Shown: piece after piece, positions 18,916-29,925 of the stretch | Numbering within the stretch: position 1 is the first letter of the stretch | Layout of the letters: each line of letters starts with the position of its first letter | Assembly (NCBI RefSeq): GCF_000143965.1 | Contig: NC_014365.1 | Coordinates: 3,561,501 to 3,625,500, forward strand | From: Desulfarculus baarsii DSM 2075 | GTDB taxonomy: Bacteria > Desulfobacterota > Desulfarculia > Desulfarculales > Desulfarculaceae | Direction of reading: 5' to 3' | DNA length: 64,000 nt | Notes under the pieces: model-generated | What the model was told of the DNA's origin: nothing | The model's database searches: none | The model's input: the letters and a program-made list of their open reading frames with translations, nothing else | Translations under genes and position numbers: made by a program

Positions 18916-19635
18916 GTGCAAGACCATTTCGCCGAAAAATTGGCCCGCATCCAGGCCATCCTCGACGCCGGCCTGGACGCTCCGGCCGCCATAGCCATCT
19001 TCGAGCTGCTGGGCGGCCAAGGCGTCAGCGCCGCCGATCTGGAGCACGGCCGGCTCTACTCCGAGCTGCTGCCCAAGGGCCGCGAACCAGGCTTCACGCC
19101 AACCCAGCGGCATCTGCATTTCCTGTGGGACGCCCTTGATCGCCTGCCATCATGCCTGGTCGTCTCGCTGGCCTTTCCCCTGCGCCAGATGCTGGCCCGG
19201 CGCCTGTTCGCCGGCGTCGGCCGCGATTTCCTCTGCGAGGAGCACGTGCGCTTCAACTTCGGCCAGTTCATCAGCCTGGGCGACAACGTCTTTTTCAACC
19301 GAGGCGTGTTTCTCGACAGCAAGGGCGGGCTGAAAATCGGCCACTCGGTGGCCCTGGCCGAGGACGTGCGGGTGTTCACCCACGGCCATTCCGAATCCTC
19401 GCACAAGGAACGCTCCTACGCCGGCGTGGTCATCGAGGACTACGCCAAAATTTACAGCGGCGCGGTGATCTTGCCCGGCGCGCGGGTGGGCCGCGAAGCC
19501 ATCGTCGCCGCCGGCGCGTTGGTCAGCGGCGACGTGCCCGCGGGCATGGTCGTGGCCGGCGCGCCGGCGAGGGTGATCAGGCCGCGGCGCGATGAGGGAC
19601 GACATGGCGAGGAGTTGGATCATCTTTGGTTGTGA
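18916..19635 (+). CDS. Left-handed beta-helix acyltransferase (hexapeptide repeat)
   Basis: 239 residues from the GTG at 18916, chosen because AAAGGA lies 9-10 bases upstream and the longer open frame lacks coding character. N-terminal helical part ([13 protein letters not shown]) then hexapeptide turns typical of maltose/galactoside O-acetyltransferases: [61 protein letters not shown], ending with [15 protein letters not shown] catalytic-type His is present in FTHGH. Probably O-acetylates a sugar or glycan; acceptor unknown. Confidence 0.85.
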   Translation: MQDHFAEKLARIQAILDAGLDAPAAIAIFELLGGQGVSAADLEHGRLYSELLPKGREPGFTPTQRHLHFLWDALDRLPSCLVVSLAFPLRQMLARRLFAGVGRDFLCEEHVRFNFGQFISLGDNVFFNRGVFLDSKGGLKIGHSVALAEDVRVFTHGHSESSHKERSYAGVVIEDYAKIYSGAVILPGARVGREAIVAAGALVSGDVPAGMVVAGAPARVIRPRRDEGRHGEELDHLWL

Positions 19636-19667
19636 GGGGGGTCCGCTGAGGCGAAAGATTGGGGAGA

Positions 19668-19735
19668 AGAGAAGAGAAGAGAAGAGAAGAGAAGAAAAGA
19701 AAAGATTAAGAAGGGAAAAAGATGAAGAAGAAGCC
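19668..19735 (+). repeat. Polypurine AGAAG tract
   Basis: Pure A/G run built of AGAAG-like repeats, just after the acyltransferase gene. Its 3' part (AAAAGAAAAGATT) recurs at about 19975 and 20300 at the end of the two 325-bp repeats, so it appears to be a module of the same array. Confidence 0.7.
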
Positions 19736-19737
19736 AT

Positions 19738-19789
19738 GCGGGGCGGGGAGGGGGCTCTTTACGCTAAACCGCCCCCTCGCCCGCCCCGC
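19738..19789. terminator. Very GC-rich 18-bp hairpin
   Basis: Inverted repeat of about 18 bp with one bulge (19738-19755 with 19771-19789) around a 15-nt loop. May terminate transcription of the acyltransferase gene although no T-run follows; it opens the repeat array. Confidence 0.5.
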
Positions 19790-19792
19790 TCC

Positions 19793-20470
19793 CCACCCCA
19801 CCCCCGCAAAGCAAGGTGGCCGACTTTTAGTTTCGTGTTTGTAGGGATAACGACCATAGGGACGGTCATGAGCATTGCCGCGCCGCGAAGATTGTTGCCG
19901 GTTGCCGGTGGCGTTACTGGAAGCTGACGCGCGGGGCGCGCGCCAGCTACGGCCAAGGTTGGTTGCCCCCGGAAAAAGAAAAGATTTAAGAAAGAAGAAA
20001 GAAGAACAATAAGCTTCGTCGTCTGCGGCTGCTTTGATAGCGGCCTATCACCGGGAGCTACGGACGGTAGGTGTTAGCCTGGCCTGGTCGACCCGCTCTG
20101 CCTGGCCGGGCGCCGGCCCACCCCACCCCCGCAAAGCAAGGTGGCCGACTTTTAGTTTCGTGGTTGTAGGGATGACGACCATAGGATCGGTCCTGAGCAT
20201 TGCCGCGCCGCGAAGATTGTTGCCGGTTGCCGGTGGCGTTACTGGAAGCTGACGCGCGGGGCGCGCGCCAGCTACGGCCAAGGTTGGTTGCCCCCGGAAA
20301 AAGAAAAGATTTAAGAAAGAAGAAAGAAGAACAATAAGCTTCGTCGTCGCGGCTGCTTTGACAGCGGCCCCGCACCGGGAGCTACGGACGGTAGGTGTCA
20401 TTGCGGCCTACTCGACCCGCCTTGCCTGGCCGGGCACCGGCCCACCGGGAGCTACGGACGGTAGGTGTTA
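19793..20470 (+). repeat. Tandem duplication of a ~325-bp non-coding unit plus partial third copy
   Basis: Two head-to-tail copies, about 19793-20117 and 20118-20441, almost identical (offset 325, then 324). Each runs from CCCCACCCCCGCAAAG through a GC-rich hairpin (AGCTGACGCGCG...CGCCAGCT), a polypurine tract and ends with GGGAGCTACGGACGGTAGG. That end motif recurs a third time at 20444-20470. No frame shows coding behaviour in both copies on either strand. No repeat-spacer regularity, so not CRISPR. Confidence 0.8.
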
Positions 20471-20571
20471 AGCTGGCGTTCTCGACCCGCTCTGCCAGGC
20501 CAGGCACTGGCCCCGCTCTGCCAGGCCAGGCACTGGCCCCGCCTTGCCTGGCCGGGCGCCGGCCCAGGAAA
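20087..20571 (+). repeat. Short GC-rich modules (TGCCTGGCCGGGC...GGCCC), five copies
   Basis: About 30-bp units beginning TCGACCCGC(C/T)(C/T)TGCC and ending in CCGGCCC or CTGGCCC occur at about 20087, 20411, 20481, 20514 and 20539. Each contains a short palindrome (GGCCGGGCGCCGGCC in the best copies). They flank and extend the 325-bp duplication up to the promoter region of the next gene. Confidence 0.6.
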
Positions 20572-20671
20572 ACGATCAACAAGTCTCTTTGAGCGGACAA
20601 CCCGGCCCATCGGCATGGTATATTGCAAGCCCCTGCCCGCGCGTCGTCGCCTCATGCTTAGGGTTTTGTCC

Positions 20672-21835
20672 ATGCCGTTTCGCCAAATCGTTGTGTGGTT
20701 GTTGGGCCTGGCCGCCGTGGCTCTTTCGGGCAACGTCCTGTGGGTGCTGTGGAGCCAGGGCCTGGCTGACAGCGAAGACCTGGGCTTGGCTTTGTTTTAC
20801 TGCGCCTTGGCAATGATGGCCTGGCTGTTTTGCCTGTTTGGCCCGCGCCTGGCCATCGGCGGCAGGGCCGTGCTGAAGGGGTTGTTGCTGATTGTTTCGT
20901 TGGGCCTTTCGCTGGTGTTGTTCGAGCTTCTGATGACGCCGTTTCATCTGGTGTTCAACTCGGCCCACCAGGCCACCCTGCATGCGCCCCAGTCCGCCAA
21001 GCGCCATGTCGGCGACAAGTATCGTTTCGACCTGGAAGTCGACCCGGAGTTGGGCTACGTCCCGCGCCGGGGCGGGCAATACGCCTACGACCGCCATGGC
21101 GCGCAGCGTAACGCCCACCAGGCTCAAAAGCCGCCCGGCGTCAGGCGCGTCGCGCTGGTGGGCGACTCCATCGCGGCCATCGGTTATCTGGGCGGCTGGC
21201 TGGAGCGGCTGGGTCCGCGGGGGGTGGAATATTGGAATCTGGGCGTGGACGGCTTCGGCGCGTGGCAGGAGCTGAAATATTTCGAGCGCCACGGCCGCGC
21301 CTTGCGGCCCGATCTGGTGTTGATCGAGTTTTGCCTCAACGACTTCGACGGCACGCCGATGATCCTCAAGGACCAGGACGGCCAGGCCGTGGTGGCCAAC
21401 CTCTACCTGGGCAGCGAGCAGTTCAATCCCTGGCTTTATCGACGCTCGACGATCTACCGAGCCTATCTGTCGCTCAAGGCCTCGCTGACCGACCGCGACG
21501 GCCTACGCGCCGACGTCAAAAACGCCTTGGCCGCCTTTCAGCGTCACGCAGCCAACGATCATTTCACGCTGAAGGTGGTGGTTTATCCGCTGATGAGCCC
21601 CTACGAGCAGTGGCCGGAATCATATAAAAAACAGCGTCAGGATATTCTGGTGATTTTGCGCGAGCTGGGCGTGGAGCACTTCGACGCCACGGGCCTGTTG
21701 GCCCAGGCCCTGCAAGGCCGGCCCCTGGCCTGGGCGCGCATGGCCGAGGGCGACTATTTTCATCCATCGGAGGCCTTTGCCGAGCTGCTGGCCCGGCGTT
21801 TGCTGGCCGATGGTTTCCTGGCGGCGGCCAACTGA
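20672..21835 (+). CDS. Membrane-anchored SGNH-hydrolase-like protein
   Basis: 387 residues from ATG 20672 (TTAGGG eight bases upstream; ATGs at 20615 and 20654 have no ribosome site). Three N-terminal membrane spans (IVVWLLGLAAVALSGNVLWVLW, LGLALFYCALAMMAWLFCLFG, LLLIVSLGLSLVLFELLM), then an extracytoplasmic SGNH-type domain: RVALVGDSIAA with the nucleophile Ser, LIEFCLNDFDG with the Asn, and DYFHPSEAF with the closing Asp/His. Such proteins esterify or de-esterify cell-envelope glycans. Follows the non-coding repeat array, whose last module ends about 100 bp before the start. Confidence 0.72.
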   Translation: MPFRQIVVWLLGLAAVALSGNVLWVLWSQGLADSEDLGLALFYCALAMMAWLFCLFGPRLAIGGRAVLKGLLLIVSLGLSLVLFELLMTPFHLVFNSAHQATLHAPQSAKRHVGDKYRFDLEVDPELGYVPRRGGQYAYDRHGAQRNAHQAQKPPGVRRVALVGDSIAAIGYLGGWLERLGPRGVEYWNLGVDGFGAWQELKYFERHGRALRPDLVLIEFCLNDFDGTPMILKDQDGQAVVANLYLGSEQFNPWLYRRSTIYRAYLSLKASLTDRDGLRADVKNALAAFQRHAANDHFTLKVVVYPLMSPYEQWPESYKKQRQDILVILRELGVEHFDATGLLAQALQGRPLAWARMAEGDYFHPSEAFAELLARRLLADGFLAAAN

Positions 21836-21847
21836 GCCTCGCCGGGC

Positions 21848-22870
21848 CTAGAAAAGCCGCTCCGACCGACGCGTGAAACCAAAAAGCTCCAGGGCCCGGC
21901 CCGTGGCCACGCGGCCGGCCTTGGTGCGTTTGAGCAGACCCTGCTGGATCAGATAGGGCTCGTAGACCTCCTCGATGGTCTGGGCCTCCTCGCCCACGGC
22001 GGCGGCCAGGTTGGAAAGGCCCACCGGCCCGCCGTCGAATTTTTGCACGATGGCCGAGAGCAGATCGCGGTCCAGGCGGTCCAGGCCGTTCTGGTCCACG
22101 CCCAGACGGCCCAGGGCATAGTCGCACAGGGCCAGATCGGCGTGGCCGGCGGCCTCGACCTGGGCGAAATCGCGCACGCGTTTGAGCAGGCGGTTGGCCA
22201 CGCGGGGGGTGGCCCGCGAGCGTCGGGCGATTTCTGCGGCGCCCTCGGGCGAAATATCCAGGCCCAGCAGGCGCGCCGAGCGGCCGACGATGCTGGCCAG
22301 CTCCTCGGGCGTGTACATGTCCACGCGCACCTGCACGCCAAAGCGATCGCGCAGGGGCGGGGTCAGCAGGCCGGCCCTGGTGGTGGCCCCCACCAGGGTG
22401 AAGGGTTCGAGGTTGAGCTTGACCGTGCGGGCGCTGGGCCCCTGGCCCACGACTATGTCCAGGTGGAAATCCTCCATGGCCGGATAAAGCACTTCCTCGA
22501 CGACGTGGTTGAGGCGGTGGATTTCATCGACGAACAAGACATCGCGGGGGCCCAGATTGGTGAGGATGGCCGCCAGGTCGCCGGCGCGCTCCAGCACGGG
22601 GCCGCTGGTGGCGGTGACTTCCACGCCCAGTTCGCGGGCGATGATGTGGGCCAGGGTGGTCTTGCCCAGGCCGGGGTGGCCGTGCAGCAGCACGTGATCC
22701 AGGGCCTCGCCGCGCTGGCGGGCGGCGGCGATGAACACGCGGAGGTTGGCCTTGGCTTCTTCCTGGCCGACAAACTCGGCCAGGGAGGTGGGCCGCAGCG
22801 AATCCAGGGCGCGGTCTTCCTCGGCGGCCGCGCCGCAAACCAACCTGGGGCCAAAGGGATCGTCGGACAT
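21848..22870 (-). CDS. ruvB: Holliday junction branch migration ATPase RuvB
   Basis: 340 residues. AAA+ helicase of the RuvABC resolvasome: Walker [12 protein letters not shown], Walker B FVDEIHRL, sensor [18 protein letters not shown] with the arginine finger, and a C-terminal winged helix ([12 protein letters not shown]...YEPYLIQQG, then [11 protein letters not shown]). Third gene of ruvC-ruvA-ruvB. Converges with the SGNH gene with a 12-bp gap. Confidence 0.97.
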   Translation of the reverse strand: MSDDPFGPRLVCGAAAEEDRALDSLRPTSLAEFVGQEEAKANLRVFIAAARQRGEALDHVLLHGHPGLGKTTLAHIIARELGVEVTATSGPVLERAGDLAAILTNLGPRDVLFVDEIHRLNHVVEEVLYPAMEDFHLDIVVGQGPSARTVKLNLEPFTLVGATTRAGLLTPPLRDRFGVQVRVDMYTPEELASIVGRSARLLGLDISPEGAAEIARRSRATPRVANRLLKRVRDFAQVEAAGHADLALCDYALGRLGVDQNGLDRLDRDLLSAIVQKFDGGPVGLSNLAAAVGEEAQTIEEVYEPYLIQQGLLKRTKAGRVATGRALELFGFTRRSERLF

Positions 22871-22951
22871 GGGCGTCTCCGCTGGCGCGTCAAGGGGCCG
22901 TGGCCTGGCGTCGATAAGGCCCAGCGCCGGCCGGCTTGACGGCTGTTTGGG

Positions 22952-23533
22952 CTAGGCCAGTTCCTTGAGGGCCAGGCGCAGCAGATCTTCCAGGGCCGCG
23001 CCGTCGCCGGCGACGGCCAGGGCCTTGTCCACGGCTTTTTTGGCCTTGGCCTCGGGGTAGCCCAGGTTGCACAGGGCGCTTTGGGCGTCGTCGGCGGCCG
23101 TGCCGGGGGCCACGGCGGCGGCCGGTTGCTCGCCCACGGGCAGGCGGCCGGCCAGATCGACCACCAGGCGGCCGGCGGTTTTTTTGCCCACGCCTGGCGT
23201 CTTGGCCAGGCGCGCGGCGTCGCCGGCGCGGATGGCCGCCCACAGCTCGCCGACCTCCAGGCCGCTGAGGATGGCCAGGGCCAGCTTGGGCCCCACGCCG
23301 GCCACGCTCACCAGCAGGCGAAAGGCCTCCCACTCCTGTTCGTTGATGAAGCCGTAGAGGTGGATGGCGTCGTCGCGCACGATGGTGTGGGTCAACAGGC
23401 TGATCTCGCCCGATTGCGGCAGGCGGCAGAACGCGCCCAGCGAGACGAAGACGCGGTAGCCCACGCCGCCCACGTCGACGACCACGTGATCGGGCCGGCG
23501 CGCCGCCAGTTGGCCCCTGAGGCGGGCGATCAT
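22952..23533 (-). CDS. ruvA: Holliday junction DNA-binding protein RuvA
   Basis: 193 residues. OB-fold N-domain (MIARLRGQLAARRPDHVVVDVGG cut short here for length; VGYRVFVS), two helix-hairpin-helix motifs (VAGVGPKLALAIL and TPGVGKKTAGRLVVDL), acidic-pin region between strands, and the C-terminal RuvB-contacting domain (ALCNLGYPEAKAKKAV). ATG at 23533 overlaps the ruvC stop by 4 bp. Confidence 0.96.
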   Translation of the reverse strand: MIARLRGQLAARRPDHVVVDVGGVGYRVFVSLGAFCRLPQSGEISLLTHTIVRDDAIHLYGFINEQEWEAFRLLVSVAGVGPKLALAILSGLEVGELWAAIRAGDAARLAKTPGVGKKTAGRLVVDLAGRLPVGEQPAAAVAPGTAADDAQSALCNLGYPEAKAKKAVDKALAVAGDGAALEDLLRLALKELA

Positions 23534-24036
23534 CGCATGCCCTCCCGCCGCAGGGCCCGGCCCTGCAGGTGGCAAATGGCGATGGCCAAGGCGTCGGAGG
23601 CGTCCAGGCCCAGGGGCTCCTCGACGCCCAGCACCACGCGGACCATGCGCTGGACCTGCTCTTTGTCGGCGCGGCCCACGCCGGTGAGGGCCTTTTTGAC
23701 CGCCGCCGGCGAGTACTCGAAGACTTCCAGGCCGGCCTGGGCCGCCGCCAGCAGGGCCACGCCCCGGGCCTGGCCCAGCATGATCGCCGTGCGGGCGTTT
23801 TGCGCGGCGAAGACGCCCTCCACGGCCATCTCCAGGGGCTGTCGCCGCTCGATGACCTGGCAAAGCTCCTGGTGAATCTTGCGCAGCCGCCAAGGCGGGG
23901 CCAGGCTGGCCGGGGCGCTGATCACCCCCGCGGCCACGAAAACGGCCCGCCCGCGCGGCCCGGCCTGCACCAAGCCGTAACCGGTGCGCTGGGAGCCGGG
24001 GTCGAGCCCCAGCACGCGGACCGGCGCGGTCTCCAA
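23530..24036 (-). CDS. ruvC: Crossover junction endodeoxyribonuclease RuvC
   Basis: 168 residues. RNase-H fold nuclease that resolves Holliday junctions. Catalytic acids: Asp in LGLDPGSQRTGYG, Glu in MAVEGVFAAQN, and two Asp in LDASDALAIAICH. Start is a TTG one base after the yebC stop, supported by GGAG (inside the end of yebC) seven bases upstream; a GTG seven codons later is the only alternative. Coupled to ruvA by ATGA overlap. Confidence 0.95.
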   Translation of the reverse strand: METAPVRVLGLDPGSQRTGYGLVQAGPRGRAVFVAAGVISAPASLAPPWRLRKIHQELCQVIERRQPLEMAVEGVFAAQNARTAIMLGQARGVALLAAAQAGLEVFEYSPAAVKKALTGVGRADKEQVQRMVRVVLGVEEPLGLDASDALAIAICHLQGRALRREGMR

Positions 24037-24037
24037 G

Positions 24038-24790
24038 CTACTGCTCCAACTGGGCCATCACGTCGTCGTCGATGTCGAAGTTGGAGTAGACGTTCTGCAC
24101 GTCGTCGGCGTCGTCGAGGGCTTCGAAAAGCTTGAGCACCTTGCCGGCCTCGACCGGATCCTTGATGTCGACGGTGGTGGTGGCGATCTTGGTGAACTCG
24201 GCGCTCTGGGGCTGCAAGCCGGCGGCCTCGAAGGCGGCGGCCACCGCGCTGAAGGCCCCGGGCGCGCAGGTGACCTGCCAGGCGTCGTCCTCGTCGCTGA
24301 CGTCGTCGGCCCCGGCCTCCAGGGCCACCTCCATGAGTTGGTCCTCGCCCACGGCCGCCTTGTCGAAGCTGAAGACACCCTTGGCCTCGAACATGAACGA
24401 CACCGCGCCGTTTTTGCCCAACGAGCCGCCGCGCTTGTTGAGGATATGGCGAACCTCGGCGGCGGCGCGGTTTTTGTTGTCGGTCAGACACTCGATGATG
24501 AAGGCCACGCCGCCGGGACCGTAACCTTCGTAGACGATCTCCTCGTAGGAGACGCCGTCGAGTTCACCGGTGCCTTTTTTGATAGCCCGTTCGATGTTGT
24601 CCTTGGGCATGTTCTGGGCCTTGGCCGCGGCCACGGCCGAACGCAGGCGCGAGTTGCCCTCGATGTCGCCGCCGCCCATGCGCGCGGCCACGGTGATCTC
24701 TTTCATCAGCCGGGTGAAGATCTGGCCACGCTTGGCGTCGGCCGCGCCCTTCTTGCGCTTGATGGTGCTCCACTTGGAGTGACCGCTCAT
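24038..24790 (-). CDS. yebC: YebC/TACO1-family translation/transcription regulator
   Basis: 250 residues. Starts [19 protein letters not shown], the family hallmark, followed by [23 protein letters not shown] and [20 protein letters not shown]. Family members relieve ribosome stalling on poly-proline or act as DNA-binding regulators. Sits directly upstream of ruvC as in many bacteria, in the same operon, one base after rlmE. Confidence 0.95.
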   Translation of the reverse strand: MSGHSKWSTIKRKKGAADAKRGQIFTRLMKEITVAARMGGGDIEGNSRLRSAVAAAKAQNMPKDNIERAIKKGTGELDGVSYEEIVYEGYGPGGVAFIIECLTDNKNRAAAEVRHILNKRGGSLGKNGAVSFMFEAKGVFSFDKAAVGEDQLMEVALEAGADDVSDEDDAWQVTCAPGAFSAVAAAFEAAGLQPQSAEFTKIATTTVDIKDPVEAGKVLKLFEALDDADDVQNVYSNFDIDDDVMAQLEQ

Positions 24791-24791
24791 G

Positions 24792-25415
24792 CTACCCCTC
24801 CGTTTGGGTATCGACCTGGGGCAGCGCGTTTTTCAGTTCGCGGCCCAGGATATATATTTCCTTGCTGGCCGCCTTGGAGGCGGCCGGCTTGTGCCCCTTG
24901 CCCAACTTGAAACGGCCCTTGACCTGGTGGATGAGCTGATCCACGCCCGGGCCGAAATAGACCTTGGCCAGAAACGAGCCGCCCGGACGCAACACCGCCA
25001 GGGCCAAATCGAAAACGGCCTCCAGCATGGCCAGGCTGGCCGCCTCGTCGGCGTGGCGCACGCCGGTGGTGCGCGGAGCCACGTCGCTGAGCACCACGTC
25101 GAAGGCCGGGGCCACGGCCAGCACCTCGGCCGGCGTGAGCTTGAGCACATCGGCCTGGATAAAGCGCCCCCACCTGGGCAGATCCACGGCCAGCTCCTGG
25201 ATGTCCACCCCCAGCACCAGCCCGCCAGGGCCCACCCGGCCGGCGGCGTATTGCAGCCACGAACCAGGGTGACAGCCGATGTCCAGCACGCGCATGCCCT
25301 GTCGCAACAGGCCGTAGCGTTGGTCCATCTCCTGGAGTTTATAGACGCTTCTGGCGGCGAAGCCCTCTTGCTTGGCCCGGCGATAATATGAATCTTGGTC
25401 TTTGCGGCTGCCCAT
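24792..25415 (-). CDS. rlmE: 23S rRNA (uridine-2'-O)-methyltransferase, FtsJ/RlmE family
   Basis: 207 residues from ATG 25415 (a TTG three codons upstream is possible). SAM-binding motif [15 protein letters not shown], catalytic K-D-K-E tetrad residues represented by YKLQE, VLSDVAP, FLAKVY and the late KEIYILGRE. RlmE methylates U2552 in the ribosomal A loop. First gene of rlmE-yebC-ruvCAB. The ending [13 protein letters not shown] is typical of the family. Confidence 0.93.
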   Translation of the reverse strand: MGSRKDQDSYYRRAKQEGFAARSVYKLQEMDQRYGLLRQGMRVLDIGCHPGSWLQYAAGRVGPGGLVLGVDIQELAVDLPRWGRFIQADVLKLTPAEVLAVAPAFDVVLSDVAPRTTGVRHADEAASLAMLEAVFDLALAVLRPGGSFLAKVYFGPGVDQLIHQVKGRFKLGKGHKPAASKAASKEIYILGRELKNALPQVDTQTEG

Positions 25416-25477
25416 AGCTGGCAAAATCTAGCATAGCCGCGCCAACGGGGCAAGCGCCCTCGAAAAGGCGGCCCACG

Positions 25478-25903
25478 CTATTGGGCCGGCGGGCCGGGCC
25501 CCAGCAGGCCGAAAACGCCGCTGACCCTGGCCAGGCGCTTGGGCCCCACGCAGATGAAGGCGTTGGCGAAGGCCGTGTCGCCATCGGCCCGGATGATGTC
25601 GACCTTGACCTCCAGCCAGTCGCCCAGGCGGGCGGCGCTGGCGAAATCGGCGGTGAGGTTGGCGGTGATCAAGGGGATCGGCGGATCGTGGGTGATGGCC
25701 GTGGCGTAGCCCAGGGCGATGTCGGCCAGGGTCATCAACAGGCCGCCGTGGGCCGTGCCCCGGGCGTTGGCGTGGCGCGGCTCCACCCGCAGGCCAAAGC
25801 GCGGACCGTCGGGCTCCTGGCGCACGTAGACCGGCCCGATGAATTGCAAAAACGGGCTGGGAAAATCCAGGGGCTGGTAGCCCTCGGGCGGGCCGTCGTT
25901 CAT
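25478..25903 (-). CDS. PaaI-type hotdog thioesterase
   Basis: 141 residues, single hotdog fold: HGGLLMTLADIALGYA is the thioesterase-superfamily helix with the conserved HGG and Asp, followed by TANLTADFASAARLGDWLEV. Hydrolyses an acyl- or aryl-CoA; substrate unknown. ATG at 25903 overlaps the stop of the upstream epimerase gene by 4 bp, so the pair is coupled. Confidence 0.88.
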   Translation of the reverse strand: MNDGPPEGYQPLDFPSPFLQFIGPVYVRQEPDGPRFGLRVEPRHANARGTAHGGLLMTLADIALGYATAITHDPPIPLITANLTADFASAARLGDWLEVKVDIIRADGDTAFANAFICVGPKRLARVSGVFGLLGPGPPAQ

Positions 25904-26862
25904 GACCGCCTCTTTTTTCGGCCGGCCTTGACGTGCTCGGCAAAGGCCGCGAAGGCCTGGCGGGTGTCGTGGGCGTAGGCAAAGCCCAGCTCGCGCTCCA
26001 GCTTGCCGCTATCGACCACCCACGGATGCTGCATGAGCTTGAGCGCCGGGCTGGGAAACTCGGTGATGAAACCCAGCCGCAAGGCCCAGGCCAGGGCGTT
26101 GAGCGGGCGCAACAGGCCCACCGGCACGGGCAGCGGCCGCCCGCCCAGGGCGCGCACCATCTCGCTGGTGGTCATCACGCCGCTGGCCCCCACGTTGTAG
26201 GGCCCCCGCGCGCCGGCCCGCAGCAGCTCCACGATGGCCCGCGTCAGGTCGTCCTCGTGCACGAACTGCATGGCCGCGCTGGGCCGGGGCAGCACGGCCA
26301 GGCGCTTTTGCAGGTGCCGGGCCAGGGGGTTGTTGAAACCGGGGCCGACAACAAAGCACGGTCGCGCCCAGCAGACGGCCATCGCCGGGTTTCGCGCGGC
26401 GAACTCGGCGATCAGGCCCTCGACGATGCGCTTGGTCTTGCTGTAGGTGAAGTCGTCGTTGCCACGCAGGGGGCTGTCCTCGGTCAGGGGGCATTGGTTG
26501 TCGGCGTGAAAGCCATAGGCCGTGGCGCTGCTGGTGTAGAAAAAGCGCCGCGCGCCGGCCCGGCGGCTGGCCTCCAGGACGTTGGTCGTGCCGCCGAGGT
26601 TGATGTCTTCCATCAGGCCCTTGTCGTGGATCGGCGGCAAGACCCAGGCCGCGTGCACGACGGTGTCGATGCCGTTTTCGGCAAAGATGTCATCCAGGGG
26701 CTGGCGCGCGTCGGCGCGGACGAAAAGCAGCTTTTCGGGCGTGGCGGCCGGGGCCTTGATGTCCAGGGACACCACTCGCTCGACGCCTTCCATGGCGCAG
26801 AAGCGCTGGGCCAGCTTGGAGCCGAAATAGCCGGAACCGCCCGTGATCAAAATGTTTTTCAT
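25900..26862 (-). CDS. NAD(P)-dependent epimerase/dehydratase (extended SDR)
   Basis: 320 residues. N-terminal Rossmann motif TGGSGYFGSKLA, the DxDI after strand two (SLDIKAP), VVHAAWVLPP, SSATAYG and the catalytic YSKTK. Extended SDR proteins act on nucleotide sugars, sterols or other ketone/alcohol substrates; nothing here fixes which. Coupled to the thioesterase gene, suggesting a role on a CoA-linked or lipid intermediate (inference). The copy-2 structured repeat lies about 115 bp upstream. Confidence 0.87.
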   Translation of the reverse strand: MKNILITGGSGYFGSKLAQRFCAMEGVERVVSLDIKAPAATPEKLLFVRADARQPLDDIFAENGIDTVVHAAWVLPPIHDKGLMEDINLGGTTNVLEASRRAGARRFFYTSSATAYGFHADNQCPLTEDSPLRGNDDFTYSKTKRIVEGLIAEFAARNPAMAVCWARPCFVVGPGFNNPLARHLQKRLAVLPRPSAAMQFVHEDDLTRAIVELLRAGARGPYNVGASGVMTTSEMVRALGGRPLPVPVGLLRPLNALAWALRLGFITEFPSPALKLMQHPWVVDSGKLERELGFAYAHDTRQAFAAFAEHVKAGRKKRRS

Positions 26863-26976
26863 GGCCTCACCCCCAAAAGACGGCCCGCCTGGCGGGCGCT
26901 GGCGGCCCAAACGTCAAGCCGCAATGTAGCATGGCGACCGTTGCCGACGCCAGCCGCTTGCCGCCGCGCCAAAAAA

Positions 26977-27188
26977 GAGGCCGCTGCACGGTGAAACATA
27001 ACAAATGTTGTAAAAACAGATAATAACCTGTGAAACATGAAATCTACCGTGCAGCAGCCGAAGCGCGCCATGGACGGCGCGCCAAATCGCGAGCCTGATT
27101 AGGCGAGCGATTTGTGAGGGTTGGCAAAACCGCGCTTTTGCCAAGCCGAAGCGGCACGGGGCAGGACGCCCCCGTGAAGCACCCTCAA
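26977..27188 (+). repeat. 212-bp structured dispersed repeat, copy 2
   Basis: Second copy of the element at 13609-13820, in the same orientation with no indels. Lies between the upstream side of the epimerase gene and the terminator of clpB. Differences fall mostly at stem tips and loops, while the GGCAAAA/TTTTGCC stem and CACGGGG/CCCCGTG stem are kept. No transposase-like protein and no obvious target duplication. Confidence 0.85.
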
Positions 27189-27216
27189 AAAGCGAGGCCC
27201 CTTACCGGGGCCTCGC
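27187..27216 (-). terminator. Rho-independent terminator of clpB
   Basis: Minus-strand perfect 10-bp stem (GCGAGGCCCC at 27192-27201 on plus with 27207-27216) and 5-nt loop, followed on the minus strand by five T's (plus AAAAA). It is 21 bp past the clpB stop. Confidence 0.9.
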
Positions 27217-27237
27217 GGGCGGGGGCGGCGCGAGTCG

Positions 27238-29823
<2,586 letters not shown>

Positions 29824-29925
29824 ATTTTCACCGCCTGTCTGGGGATTTTCGCGCTTGGCTTCGCTTTTATAAAGCTAAACACCACCAGGGGCGATGCAAG
29901 CGCGGCGGTGACGGGGCTGGGTCGT

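Noticed and set aside
19793-20571. CRISPR array
   Set aside because: Repeats are long, directly abutted or irregularly spaced, and no unique spacers of constant length occur. No cas genes in the window.
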